The position numbers and the translations under genes were made by a program. From an uncultured Alphaproteobacteria bacterium (GTDB lineage: Bacteria; Pseudomonadota; Alphaproteobacteria; RF32; CAG-239), in assembly GCA_944390275.1 (NCBI GenBank), contig CALXPL010000004.1, forward strand, positions 93,139 to 157,138: DNA of 64,000 bases, read 5' to 3'. Below are positions 1 through 8,298 of the stretch, one piece after another (position 1 is the first letter of the stretch; the number at the start of each line of letters is the position of its first letter). A model generated the notes under the pieces. That model saw nothing but the letters and a program-made list of their open reading frames with translations. It did not search any database and was not told where the DNA came from.

Positions 1-2
1 CC

Positions 3-167
3 CCTTCTACACCAGATTGGCATACACGAACCTCTTTAGGAAGATATGCTCGCGAAAGTCAATGTCAAAATGCTCTAAATGAAAATTCTTCGGAGTGCAC
101 AGGTTCAGGATCAATTTACCCATCAACAATTGGTAGACCCAGATGTGGACATAAATGTATTGACTAA
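3..167 (+). CDS. Cys-rich exported protein, 3' end only (partial at window edge)
   Basis: The frame starting at base 3 is open from the window edge to a TAA at 165-167 and encodes about 54 residues. It ends in a run with spaced cysteines (C-Q-N-A, E-C-T-G, R-C-G-H-K-C-I-D). The same C-terminal layout, an aromatic or Thr-rich stretch followed by a CQN motif and two final cysteines, ends the next gene (TACQNEANN, ending ADYRCK). I read it as the tail of a paralogue of the gene at 196, lying 28 bp upstream in tandem. The function is unknown. Its start lies outside the window. Confidence 0.7.
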   Translation, partial: PSTPDWHTRTSLGRYARESQCQNALNENSSECTGSGSIYPSTIGRPRCGHKCID

Positions 168-195
168 TGCATTATGCAAAAAAAGGAGAAGAGAG

Positions 196-762
196 ATGAG
201 AAGAATAATTTTATTAAGTACAGTCTTGTTAGCAACTCCTTTCGGAATGGAAAGTTATGCCGCTGATTGCGCGACAACAAGTTGTCAAACATTAGGCTAT
301 ACGGCAACCTCCAATAAAGGCAATTGCTTACAATGTCCTTTCGGAAACTATTGGTTCTGTCCAGAGAGTCAATGTGATAGTTCTTATCAATATACTTGTA
401 CGGGATATATGCAAAGTCCGTCAGGAACAGCGTGTAACGGTAAATATCGAAAATGTAATTGTTCATCAAACAACTATGTTTGGAATGCTTCACAAGGACT
501 ATGTCTTGAATGTGAAGAAGTTTGTATAAAGTATGATGTTATTGTTGATTATGAATGCCGTTTTATTGCTGGTTCTTACCAACTCTATCTGATAAACCAC
601 CCTTTTCACCTTCAAAATGATGGTTCATATAAAGAAGATACTGGTAGTGTTGGGAGTGCCTATTATGGTAAGTATGATACATTAACTGCATGTCAGAATG
701 AAGCAAATAACCATCAAGATAAGATAGGTTCTAAAATTTGTGCTGACTACAGATGTAAATAA
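196..762 (+). CDS. Cys-rich secreted protein of a repeated family
   Basis: 188 residues. I chose the ATG at 196 because an AAGGAG ribosome-binding site lies just upstream and the protein then begins with a clean signal peptide (MRRIILLSTVLLATPFGMESYA). A longer in-frame start at 79 would overlap the tail of the preceding gene and bury the signal. The mature part holds about 20 cysteines, and includes C-N-G-K-Y-R-K-C at about residue 107. This C-x-G-K-Y-x-x-C signature recurs in the proteins at 32.0-32.9 kb and 38.9-40.7 kb. The protein is probably exported and disulphide-bonded on the cell surface or in the periplasm. No named family is recognised. Tandem with the partial paralogue upstream; a terminator follows. 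Confidence 0.8.
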   Translation: MRRIILLSTVLLATPFGMESYAADCATTSCQTLGYTATSNKGNCLQCPFGNYWFCPESQCDSSYQYTCTGYMQSPSGTACNGKYRKCNCSSNNYVWNASQGLCLECEEVCIKYDVIVDYECRFIAGSYQLYLINHPFHLQNDGSYKEDTGSVGSAYYGKYDTLTACQNEANNHQDKIGSKICADYRCK

Positions 763-812
763 AATAATTAATTGCTTTAATTAAATTTTTTCGTAGATAC
801 CAATTAACAAAC

Positions 813-843
813 AAGGGAACGGTTTTCCGTTCCTTTCTTTCTT
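813..843. terminator. Intrinsic terminator after the Cys-rich gene
   Basis: A GGAACGG-TTTT-CCGTTCC hairpin (stem arms 816-822 and 827-833) is followed by a T-rich tract on the plus strand. It sits between the convergent ends of the Cys-rich gene and the glycosyltransferase gene. Confidence 0.75.
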
Positions 844-854
844 AGCGATATCAA

Positions 855-1808
855 TTATTTTTTTAGAGCATAAAGGGGATTCACAACCCGACGAACTTTA
901 GGAAGACTTAAAAAGACATCTTGCATATGTTTTAAATAAGTCATATCCGGCAGAGTAGGGTATAGCTTATTGAAAAGATATTTAAAAAAAGCCGGATGAA
1001 AATAAGGCAAAAACTTTGTTTTTTTGATAAGTTTCCAATAAGCGGAAAGAGCTCTCTGATACATAAGTTTAAGAGCTTTTTCGGGAAGATTGGGATTATC
1101 TTGAATAGCATAGCAATAAGCAAGAAAACGGTCATTATCTAATTGAACTTTGTTGCCGGAAAAGTTTCCGATTTCTTTGGGAACAAGTACAACATTATCA
1201 TTAATTTTAACAATTCCGCGAGCATAAATAGCCGTGCGTAAAGGGATAGATTCATCTTGAATAAAGACACGTTCATCAGCCCCGCCGCCTTTTTTGAGAA
1301 CTTCGGTTTTAATTAATTGTCCCATGCGGGTAAAACGACCGGTCAACACGCCGAGCAAGGCATTTTCAGAAAAAGTATATGAGAAATCATGGGACATACT
1401 TTCATTTTCCAAAAGCCAAGGTTCTTTACCGGTTTTTGTAAAACGGCCATAGACCATGTCAGCATTAAGCTCTTCAGCCAAGGCAAGCATTTTTTCAGTA
1501 GAATCAATAGGAAAAACATCATCGGAGTCGAGCATACGGGTATATTTTCCTTTAGCCAAAGCAATACCTTGATTAATTCTGGGACTAATGCCGCGATTAT
1601 CTTTGTTTTCGACAATCGTAACATTAGGAACATTTTTCGTAAATTCTTTAATAATTTCAACGGATTTATCGGTTGATAAATCATCAATAAAAATAAACTC
1701 GGGATTTTCAAGACCCGTTTGCCCTAAAAGAGCTTTTAGAACAGAAGGTAAATAATATTCTTTATTATAAACCGTCATCACAAAACTGACATCAATATCT
1801 TTTTTCAT
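855..1808 (-). CDS. Family 2 glycosyltransferase
   Basis: 317 residues. The N-terminal GT-A fold is clear: FVMTVYNKEYYLPSVLKAL at the nucleotide-sugar binding strand, IDDLSTD at about 41-47, and the metal-binding DSDD at about 94-97. GT2 enzymes transfer a sugar from a nucleotide-sugar to polysaccharide, lipid or protein acceptors. The acceptor cannot be read from sequence. There is no membrane segment, so it acts in the cytoplasm. It is the last gene of a minus-strand unit (two MCE proteins, DUF2155, GT2), 14 bp after the DUF2155 gene. A role in envelope glycan synthesis is an inference from these neighbours. Confidence 0.88.
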   Translation of the reverse strand: MKKDIDVSFVMTVYNKEYYLPSVLKALLGQTGLENPEFIFIDDLSTDKSVEIIKEFTKNVPNVTIVENKDNRGISPRINQGIALAKGKYTRMLDSDDVFPIDSTEKMLALAEELNADMVYGRFTKTGKEPWLLENESMSHDFSYTFSENALLGVLTGRFTRMGQLIKTEVLKKGGGADERVFIQDESIPLRTAIYARGIVKINDNVVLVPKEIGNFSGNKVQLDNDRFLAYCYAIQDNPNLPEKALKLMYQRALSAYWKLIKKTKFLPYFHPAFFKYLFNKLYPTLPDMTYLKHMQDVFLSLPKVRRVVNPLYALKK

Positions 1809-1822
1809 ATTAACCTCAATAT

Positions 1823-2869
1823 TTAGATACTTAAAGCATCGGCGTTTAATTCAGGAGAAATACTTTCATCAACGTTAAATTCAATGAATTGAACACCGTC
1901 TTTTTGAATAAGAGTACCGCCTTCCAAAGAGGTATCGTCTGAATTTTGATTGTTTTCAACATTCTGGTCCGATAAAAGTTGTATATCCGAGGAGGAAAGA
2001 GAAGAATTTTTTTCAGGAACATCCTGAGTTTTTTCTGATAAAAGGGAAGTTTCAACATTGATAGAAGAACTATCGGTAGAAAATTCGGAAGGTGAATCAG
2101 AAATTTCTTCAACGCTGTTTTCAGGGAGAACATCATTACCGAGCATATCGGGTTGAGAAGAAGTTTCAGAAACATCATCTTCTGACATATTTATATCTTC
2201 GTTTAATGTTTCGGAAGGAATATTAATAAGAGATTCGGGTCCTCCTTCTTCGGATGAAGACAGAGGAGCGGATAAAATTTCATCGTGAGAATTTTTCTCT
2301 TTATTTTCTGAAAGAACTTCAGGATTAACTGAATTCTCATCCGGAGTTGAAATTTCGAGAGTATTTTGAGATAACGTATCAGAATTTTCAGAGAAAGTAT
2401 CAGCAAGTTCAATATTTTGCTGCTGAGGAATTTCGTCACGAGCTTTGAGTTGTTCCTCGTTTAAGAGCTTTGATTTATCAACATTAGTGTTAAGGCACTT
2501 AAGGAGCCAAACATCATAGATAGGGTGTTCAACGGCATGCAAAGCGGGACTGGAAGAAATCATCCAACCTTTAAAAATATTCATCTGTTGATTATTTTGA
2601 TTAATATCGACCACATCGACAAAAGCAAAATTGTCAGGAGTTTCTTCAGGAGGTCTGGTTTTGCAGGCACGCACCAAGATAGAAAAGCTACCGAAATTGA
2701 CTAAAGCATTAACGGGAGCCTCGAGTACGGAAACGCGGCCGGTAATTTTATCCATAGCCTGAAGTTTAGCCGTATTCATACTGATTTCTTTTGCCTGAGG
2801 AGCATTTACAGATAGCACGGCAGAGCTCAAAGCGGCATAAAGGAAGAGATTATTGATTATTTTCACCAT
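1823..2869 (-). CDS. DUF2155 domain-containing envelope protein
   Basis: 348 residues with an N-terminal signal-like segment. Residues about 30-130 match the DUF2155 pattern: a repeated K-x-x-A-M-D-K-I-T-G-R-V start, a central F-G-S-F-S-I-L-V-R-A-C, then F-K-G-W-M-I-S-S-S-P and a closing cysteine in W-L-L-K-C. DUF2155 proteins are typical of Alphaproteobacteria, where they often sit near mlaD; their function is unknown. The rest, from about residue 135, is a low-complexity Ser/Glu/Asp-rich tail, unusual for the family, which is normally under 200 residues. The start overlaps the end of the MCE gene by 20 bp, so translational coupling is likely. Confidence 0.85.
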   Translation of the reverse strand: MVKIINNLFLYAALSSAVLSVNAPQAKEISMNTAKLQAMDKITGRVSVLEAPVNALVNFGSFSILVRACKTRPPEETPDNFAFVDVVDINQNNQQMNIFKGWMISSSPALHAVEHPIYDVWLLKCLNTNVDKSKLLNEEQLKARDEIPQQQNIELADTFSENSDTLSQNTLEISTPDENSVNPEVLSENKEKNSHDEILSAPLSSSEEGGPESLINIPSETLNEDINMSEDDVSETSSQPDMLGNDVLPENSVEEISDSPSEFSTDSSSINVETSLLSEKTQDVPEKNSSLSSSDIQLLSDQNVENNQNSDDTSLEGGTLIQKDGVQFIEFNVDESISPELNADALSI

Positions 2870-3311
2870 TATCCGTAACCATAAAAATTATTTCACCCAC
2901 CATATCTTCAATAGTTTTGAAGTCTTTAACATTGGCAATGACATCGCCGTCTTTAAGAAATTCCTTAGATTTTCCGGGTTCAATTTTAATAAATTTATCA
3001 CCGATTAAGCCATCGCCGACAATAACGGCAGTACTGTCTTTAGGAAGTTTCAAGTCAGAAGCGAGGCTCATACCGATTTCGGCATCATAATTTTGGTTAT
3101 CAAGTTTTTGAGAGACGACGGTACCGACTTTAATACCGTTAATGCGCACATCGGAACCGACATTAAGTCCGCCGACTTTCAAGAATTTAGCGGTAACTTC
3201 ATACCCTTTAACGACTTGCAAATCAGAAACTTTATAAGCAAAATAGAGGAAGAAAGCGGCGACAAAGAGTACCACGATTCCCATAATAGTTTCCATAGGT
3301 TTTTTATTCAT
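2850..3311 (-). CDS. MCE (MlaD-like) lipid-transport protein, copy A
   Basis: 153 residues from the ATG at 3311, which has AAGGAG five bases upstream. A TTG eight codons earlier would place that ribosome-binding site inside the gene. One membrane segment (residues about 7-25) anchors a single MCE domain: G-Y-E-V-T-A-K-F near the start, V-G-S-D-V-R-I-N-G-I-K-V-G-T-V in the core and a G-D-K-F-I-K-I-E-P-G hallmark. MlaD homologues form periplasmic hexameric rings that carry phospholipids between membranes with an MlaEF ABC transporter, which is not in this window. It is a diverged tandem of the gene just upstream and is shorter than E. coli MlaD (183 residues). Confidence 0.85.
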   Translation of the reverse strand: MNKKPMETIMGIVVLFVAAFFLYFAYKVSDLQVVKGYEVTAKFLKVGGLNVGSDVRINGIKVGTVVSQKLDNQNYDAEIGMSLASDLKLPKDSTAVIVGDGLIGDKFIKIEPGKSKEFLKDGDVIANVKDFKTIEDMVGEIIFMVTDNGENNQ

Positions 3312-3340
3312 AAACAACTCCTTATAATAAGACAAAAACT

Positions 3341-3826
3341 TTATTTATCATTTTTCCGATTAGCTTTACCGATTCCGATAATACGATCGATTAATTCTTC
3401 CAACACCATAGCGTCTTGAGTGTAAGCGAATTCGCTTCCGGGGGCAAGATAGTCAAAAGAGCCGCCGGGTTCGATTTCAATATATTTATTTCCCATGATA
3501 CCGGAGCTCACGATGGAAGCACTGCTGTCATCGGGAATAAGAATACCGTCTTTAATGTCCAAAGTAAGGATAGCATGAAAATTATCATCAAGTTGAGCAT
3601 TAACGACTTTACCGATATTAACCCCGGCCAAACGGACATTATCTCCGACCAACAAGCCGTCGGTACGCCCGAAACGAGCATTAAGTTCATAAGATTTACC
3701 GTTTTCGGACTTATTTGAATAGCTTTTATGAGTATAGAAGAGCAAGACGACCAAACACAGGCACAAAGCGGTATAGAGACCAATTTTTAAGACTTTTGCT
3801 TCTTCAGAATTATATTTTTCAGGCAT
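3341..3826 (-). CDS. MCE (MlaD-like) lipid-transport protein, copy B
   Basis: 161 residues: a short cytoplasmic N-terminus, one membrane helix (about 14-32), then one MCE domain with V-G-D-N-V-R-L-A-G-V-N-I-G-K-V and G-N-K-Y-I-E-I-E-P-G-G. It is clearly related to, but diverged from, copy A directly downstream. It is the first gene of the minus-strand unit and lies opposite the ABC transporter operon, with 177 bp of AT-rich sequence between them that must hold both promoters. Two different MCE subunits could form a mixed ring or two separate systems; the sequence does not decide. Confidence 0.85.
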   Translation of the reverse strand: MPEKYNSEEAKVLKIGLYTALCLCLVVLLFYTHKSYSNKSENGKSYELNARFGRTDGLLVGDNVRLAGVNIGKVVNAQLDDNFHAILTLDIKDGILIPDDSSASIVSSGIMGNKYIEIEPGGSFDYLAPGSEFAYTQDAMVLEELIDRIIGIGKANRKNDK

Positions 3827-4003
3827 AAAACACTCCCAATAGAAAAACTAACTTGTTACATAAAAACACATTTTAGGGAATAAGGAAATTAAAAAAACGA
3901 CTTATCATCAAACTTTTTAAAAAATGAAAATAAGTTTTAAAAAAGAGTTAAAAAATAAAAAAGAATAGTCTAAAGTGAAAAAGAAGATTCGATTAAAAAG
4001 GGC

Positions 4004-4753
4004 ATGGAAATGATTACGGTAAGAGGAATAAGCAAATATTTCGGAGAAACAGCGGCTTTATCAGATGTAAGTTTCAGCATACGCAAGGGAGAGATAGTAG
4101 CGTTATTAGGAGCCAACGGAGCGGGAAAAACAACGTTACTGAGAATTATATCAGGATTATTGACGCCGAGCAGCGGTTGTGTATTTATAGATGAAACGGA
4201 TATAGCGGATAATCGAGTTGAAGTATTGCAAAAGATAGGCTACATAGCGGAAAACAGCCCTCTTTATGATTATATGAGTGTTTATGAATTTATGAATTTT
4301 GTTGCGGGGATGAGACAACTTTCAGCCTCGACTTTTTCCCAAAGGATGGAAGAACTAATAAGGGAGTTTGACTTATCAAACGTTATCAACCGCAAGATAG
4401 GAGAGTTGTCAAAAGGTTTTCGGCACCGAGTGAGCATAGCGGCGGGAGTAATTCACAATCCGGAGATTTTAATTATGGATGAGCCGGCCGAAGGTTTGGA
4501 TCCCAATCAAAAATATGCATTAATAAATTTTATCAAGAGTTACGCACGGCATGGAATAATTTTACTATCCACACATATAATGGAAGATGTCGAGGCATCA
4601 GCGACAAGAATACTTTTATTAAATGAAGGAAAATTGGTAAAAGATACGACGCCGACACGCTTAAAACATCTGTTGCCGGAACAAGACATCTCGGCGGCAT
4701 TTCGAAGTTTGACAACCACTTCAGGAGGGCGGAAAGTTGAATCCCTTTATTAG
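4004..4753 (+). CDS. ABC transporter ATP-binding protein (GldA/CcmA-like)
   Basis: 249 residues with all ABC ATPase motifs: Walker A GANGAGKTT at 36-44, signature LSKGF at about 135-139, Walker B LIMDEP at about 156-161, and the H-loop histidine in STHIMED. It is the nucleotide-binding subunit of an ABC-2 type exporter. The next genes encode the permease, a GldG-like protein and a DUF4340 protein, which is the arrangement of the GldA-GldF-GldG group first linked to gliding in Bacteroidetes but widespread as an uncharacterised transporter in Proteobacteria. The substrate is unknown. It overlaps the permease gene by 17 bp. Confidence 0.92.
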   Translation: MEMITVRGISKYFGETAALSDVSFSIRKGEIVALLGANGAGKTTLLRIISGLLTPSSGCVFIDETDIADNRVEVLQKIGYIAENSPLYDYMSVYEFMNFVAGMRQLSASTFSQRMEELIREFDLSNVINRKIGELSKGFRHRVSIAAGVIHNPEILIMDEPAEGLDPNQKYALINFIKSYARHGIILLSTHIMEDVEASATRILLLNEGKLVKDTTPTRLKHLLPEQDISAAFRSLTTTSGGRKVESLY

Positions 4754-5459
4754 TTTATTCCGCAAAGAATTTTATGCGTTGATAACAGGAGGAATAGGAT
4801 TTTTTGTCCTGTTTATTTATATAGTTATTTCATACGGATTAACTTTTTATGCCGGAAATTTTTTCAGTATAAACAACAAAAGATTATATTCATTTTTCAT
4901 TTTTCAGCCGGAGGTTTTATCATTGCTTCTTCCCGCTTTATCCATGCATCTCTGGACGGATGAAAGCAAAAGGGGAACGCAAGATTTTTTACTTTCGCTT
5001 CCGGTAAAATATTCGACATTGGTTCTTGCAAAATATTCTGCGGTATATGTTTATGGGGCAATTATGCTTTTAAGTACGCTTCCGCTCCCATTAGTCGAAA
5101 GTTATTGGATAAGAACAGATAATACGGTACTCATTTTATCTTATGTAAGCGTTTTATTGGTTATGGGAATATTCATAGCAATCGGGAGTGTAGTTTCAGC
5201 CTTAAGTTCAAATTTTATACTGACATACATCGGTTCATTTTTTCTGATACGCCTGTTGATGGGATTAAATCCGACACTTTTAGTCAACAAAATAGTTGAA
5301 AAATTTCAAGGACAAATCAGTATGATTTTAGATTTCAAAACTATATACAACAGTTTAATTATGGGGCAGGCAGGATTAAATAGCATTCTGTATTATGTAT
5401 CAGGGATAGTCTTATTGTTGTGGTTAAACATCGTAATCATAGCACATAAAAAGGATTAG
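4737..5459 (+). CDS. ABC-2 family permease (GldF-like)
   Basis: 240 residues, almost entirely hydrophobic, with about six membrane segments. The motif W-T-D-E-S-K-R-G-T-Q-D-F at about 70 is typical of GldF-like permeases. The start is a TTG at 4737, chosen because a strong AGGAGGG lies about eight bases upstream, inside the end of the ATPase gene, and because no ATG occurs near the first membrane segment. It forms the membrane channel for the ATPase encoded upstream. Weak initiation by TTG and the overlap suggest coupled translation. Confidence 0.85.
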   Translation: MNPFISLFRKEFYALITGGIGFFVLFIYIVISYGLTFYAGNFFSINNKRLYSFFIFQPEVLSLLLPALSMHLWTDESKRGTQDFLLSLPVKYSTLVLAKYSAVYVYGAIMLLSTLPLPLVESYWIRTDNTVLILSYVSVLLVMGIFIAIGSVVSALSSNFILTYIGSFFLIRLLMGLNPTLLVNKIVEKFQGQISMILDFKTIYNSLIMGQAGLNSILYYVSGIVLLLWLNIVIIAHKKD

Positions 5460-5463
5460 GAAT

Positions 5464-7329
5464 ATGAAGATGACAATAACCAAAAAAACAGGTCTATTAA
5501 TTTTTGCGACGCTTCTGCTCTTATCTTTTTTGTTAATAAATTTCAGCAGTTCCGTAATTTTCGGAGGCCGCTATTTTGATTTCACGTCAGATAAAAGATT
5601 GAGTTTAAATCAAAAGACAAAAGATATGCTAAAGGAGATGACAACTCCGATAACCATACGTTTATATGTATCCTCGGGAATAGAAAAGGCCTATCCGAGA
5701 ATGTGGCAATATTCGAAAGCCATTATAAAGCTATTGGAACAATATCGTCTTCATTCAAACGGCAAGGTAAATTATGAAGTAAAATATCCGGAACCCTACA
5801 ACAACACAGCCAAAGAAGGACAAAAAATAGGGATTAAAGAATTTTACAGTCCGGATGGAAAAAACGCGCTTTATTTTGGAGCATTGGTTATGACAGACCG
5901 AGGAGAAGGATACGTCATACCGGAATTTGTTGAATTACGGAATAATTATTTAGAAAGCGATATAAATCGCTTAGTAATAAAATTAAACGAAAATCAAGCG
6001 CGTCCCAAAGTAGGGGTTATGGCTCCCGAGTTAATAAGTGGTCGCATTTTAGGGAATACAGAAGAGACACTTCCAAAATTAAATTTTTTAAGACAGTTAA
6101 CAAATGATTATGAACTTGTACTAATCTCTCCGAATACGGTTCAAATCGGAGTAGATATTAACACCATGATAGTTGTTACTCCGAGCGATTCTCTCTCCAT
6201 AGAAGCTCTGTATGCAATAGATCAGTTTGTATTAAGAGGAGGTAATCTGATAATATTCATAGATTCCTACAATGAAACACACAACCGCATGAGTAAAGAA
6301 GAAGGAATAAAGCCGCTTTTAGAGAATTGGGGATTTGTGAGCGATATGACGCAAGTTATCGGAGATAAAAAGAATGCAGAAGAAGCACTTTTTGAAGGAC
6401 AAGCGATAATCTTTTACCCATGGCTGAATATTCCTTGGGGAAATATTAATCAACAACACCAACTGACACAAGGGTTAAACAATCTAATATATCGCTCTCC
6501 GGTCGGGATAGAAATAGTTTCGAAAGAAGGAATAAGATATACGCCTTTGGTTAGCACATCGGAACAAGGCGGCAAGATTTCAGCAAAAACGGTTTCACTT
6601 CCGGATAAGACAGCCGTATTAAGGCAATATAAGGATGAAAAAAAATATTATAATTTAGCCGTATTGGCAGAAGGAAAATTTACATCTTTGTTCCGCAAAA
6701 GCCTTTTTGCCAACAGCAAATACAAAGATAATCTTTTAGAATTTTTACCGGAATCGCTAAGCACGGGAAAAGTATTGGTAATCGGAGATACAGATTTTAT
6801 AGAAAATGAAATATGGTCAGATTCTGAATATACCGATAAAAATCCAATATATGGAATTATCTCTTGGGCAGATAACGGAGATTTTGTATTACGTGCCGTT
6901 GATTATATGAACAACAAAACGAAATATTTGCAAAATCAGCATAAGCCGTTATTTTTTGATGCCTCATTACAAAGTCTGTTTCAAGACAAGGTTATGGAAG
7001 AATATCAAGAAAAATATAATGCATCTATCCGAGAATTAAAAAAGAACAACTTGATAGTAAAACAACTTCAACAAGAAGAAAGAACGTCAGGATTAACATT
7101 ACAAAAGATGAAAGAGTTAAATGAAGTTCAAAGTAAAATTTCTGACAACGAACAAATGCTGAGAGAGTATAATTATGAGATAGCAAAGAAAGTTGACCAT
7201 CAAAAACTAAAATTTATCATTTATGTATCAGTATTAAGTATTGGATTGATAATAATTTTACTCGTTTTGGGAAACATAAGCCGACGTTCAAGACGTTATA
7301 TTAATCCGTTGGAGGAAAAAGATGGATAG
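5464..7329 (+). CDS. GldG-like ABC transporter accessory protein
   Basis: 621 residues. One membrane helix near the N-terminus (about 10-30) and one near the C-terminus (about 583-605) frame a large periplasmic part. The early F-D-F-T-S-D-K-R-L-S-L-N motif and the following ITIRLYVSSG strand match the GldG (ABC-type uncharacterised transport system) domain. The middle holds G-N-L-I-I-F-I-D-S-Y, as in the family. A charged coiled-coil-like stretch (about 510-570) precedes the last helix. It works with the ATPase and permease just upstream; its biochemical role is not established. It overlaps the DUF4340 gene by 8 bp. Confidence 0.85.
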   Translation: MKMTITKKTGLLIFATLLLLSFLLINFSSSVIFGGRYFDFTSDKRLSLNQKTKDMLKEMTTPITIRLYVSSGIEKAYPRMWQYSKAIIKLLEQYRLHSNGKVNYEVKYPEPYNNTAKEGQKIGIKEFYSPDGKNALYFGALVMTDRGEGYVIPEFVELRNNYLESDINRLVIKLNENQARPKVGVMAPELISGRILGNTEETLPKLNFLRQLTNDYELVLISPNTVQIGVDINTMIVVTPSDSLSIEALYAIDQFVLRGGNLIIFIDSYNETHNRMSKEEGIKPLLENWGFVSDMTQVIGDKKNAEEALFEGQAIIFYPWLNIPWGNINQQHQLTQGLNNLIYRSPVGIEIVSKEGIRYTPLVSTSEQGGKISAKTVSLPDKTAVLRQYKDEKKYYNLAVLAEGKFTSLFRKSLFANSKYKDNLLEFLPESLSTGKVLVIGDTDFIENEIWSDSEYTDKNPIYGIISWADNGDFVLRAVDYMNNKTKYLQNQHKPLFFDASLQSLFQDKVMEEYQEKYNASIRELKKNNLIVKQLQQEERTSGLTLQKMKELNEVQSKISDNEQMLREYNYEIAKKVDHQKLKFIIYVSVLSIGLIIILLVLGNISRRSRRYINPLEEKDG

Positions 7330-8290
7330 GCAGACATTACGCTATGGGACCTACTTATTGATAATATCATTAAGTCTTGCAGTATTGAGCTTACTTCCGT
7401 TGTATTATAAACAAACGGACAATATGCAGGGCGAAGCTGTATTTTCAGAAGGGGTAGGTCAAGAAATTGAAACAATAGTTATAAAGACACCGAAAGATAA
7501 CGTAACACTTGCAAAAGATGAAAATTTGTGGCGGGTAAGCGAATCAGACATGTATTATGCCAATCAGAAACGAGTGGGACAATTATTGAGTTTTATTCAA
7601 GAATCAAGGATACACCGCCCGATAGAATTAAGTGATAAAGAATTTCAAGAAAATTTTGGAACAAATGGAACGGAAATAACACTAGCAGGAAAAGAAGGAT
7701 TAATATTGGGACGGTTGATTATCGGAAAATTGACTTATAACAACCGTTTTGCCTATGTTCGCTATCCTGATAGTGACAAAAGTTATCTAGTAAGCCATGC
7801 TCTAAAACTTCCCGAATATCGTTATAATTGGCTTCAACAACCGTTAATTTCCATAGATAAGGGTCAAGTACAAGATATAATAATAGATAAAGGTAAAAAA
7901 GAATTAGTCATAGGGAGAGATTTTCCGACATATCCGTTTTGGATAATTGAAGGGAGTAAATTGACAAATAAAGCCTATCCGGAAGATTTATTGCAACAAT
8001 TGGAAAAGATAAATTTCATAGATGTAAAATCGGTTCAAAATTTTGATGAATCCACGGGAGAAGGAGTAAAAAGATTTCAAGTAACAACTTTTAACGGACT
8101 TATTGCCGAATTTACGCTTATTAAAAAAGATAAAGAATATTGGTTGAAACAAAAATTAACGACGACAAGTCTTCCGACGCAAGCAGTAAAAGACTATATA
8201 GAGAATAATGAAGAATTATCAAATTATTGGTATTTTCGCTTAAGCAGCTATACAGGAAGTAAGATGTGGAACACAGATTTATTAAAGTAG
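7322..8290 (+). CDS. DUF4340 domain-containing protein
   Basis: 322 residues: one N-terminal membrane helix (about 9-27) and a periplasmic beta-rich part. The pattern IETIVIKTPKDNVTLAKDEN followed by L-W-R-V, then a central L-I-I-G-K and paired repeats of the same layout, is that of DUF4340. DUF4340 genes regularly follow GldG-like genes, so this is probably a periplasmic partner of the transporter. The start overlaps the GldG-like gene, and the stop lies inside the long form of the kinase frame, indicating one operon. Confidence 0.82.
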   Translation: MDRQTLRYGTYLLIISLSLAVLSLLPLYYKQTDNMQGEAVFSEGVGQEIETIVIKTPKDNVTLAKDENLWRVSESDMYYANQKRVGQLLSFIQESRIHRPIELSDKEFQENFGTNGTEITLAGKEGLILGRLIIGKLTYNNRFAYVRYPDSDKSYLVSHALKLPEYRYNWLQQPLISIDKGQVQDIIIDKGKKELVIGRDFPTYPFWIIEGSKLTNKAYPEDLLQQLEKINFIDVKSVQNFDESTGEGVKRFQVTTFNGLIAEFTLIKKDKEYWLKQKLTTTSLPTQAVKDYIENNEELSNYWYFRLSSYTGSKMWNTDLLK

Positions 8291-8298
8291 GAAGGAAG

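Noticed and set aside
79..195. N-terminal extension of the Cys-rich gene at 196
   Set aside because: It overlaps the tail of the upstream paralogue in another frame and lacks a signal peptide; the start at 196 has a good AAGGAG.
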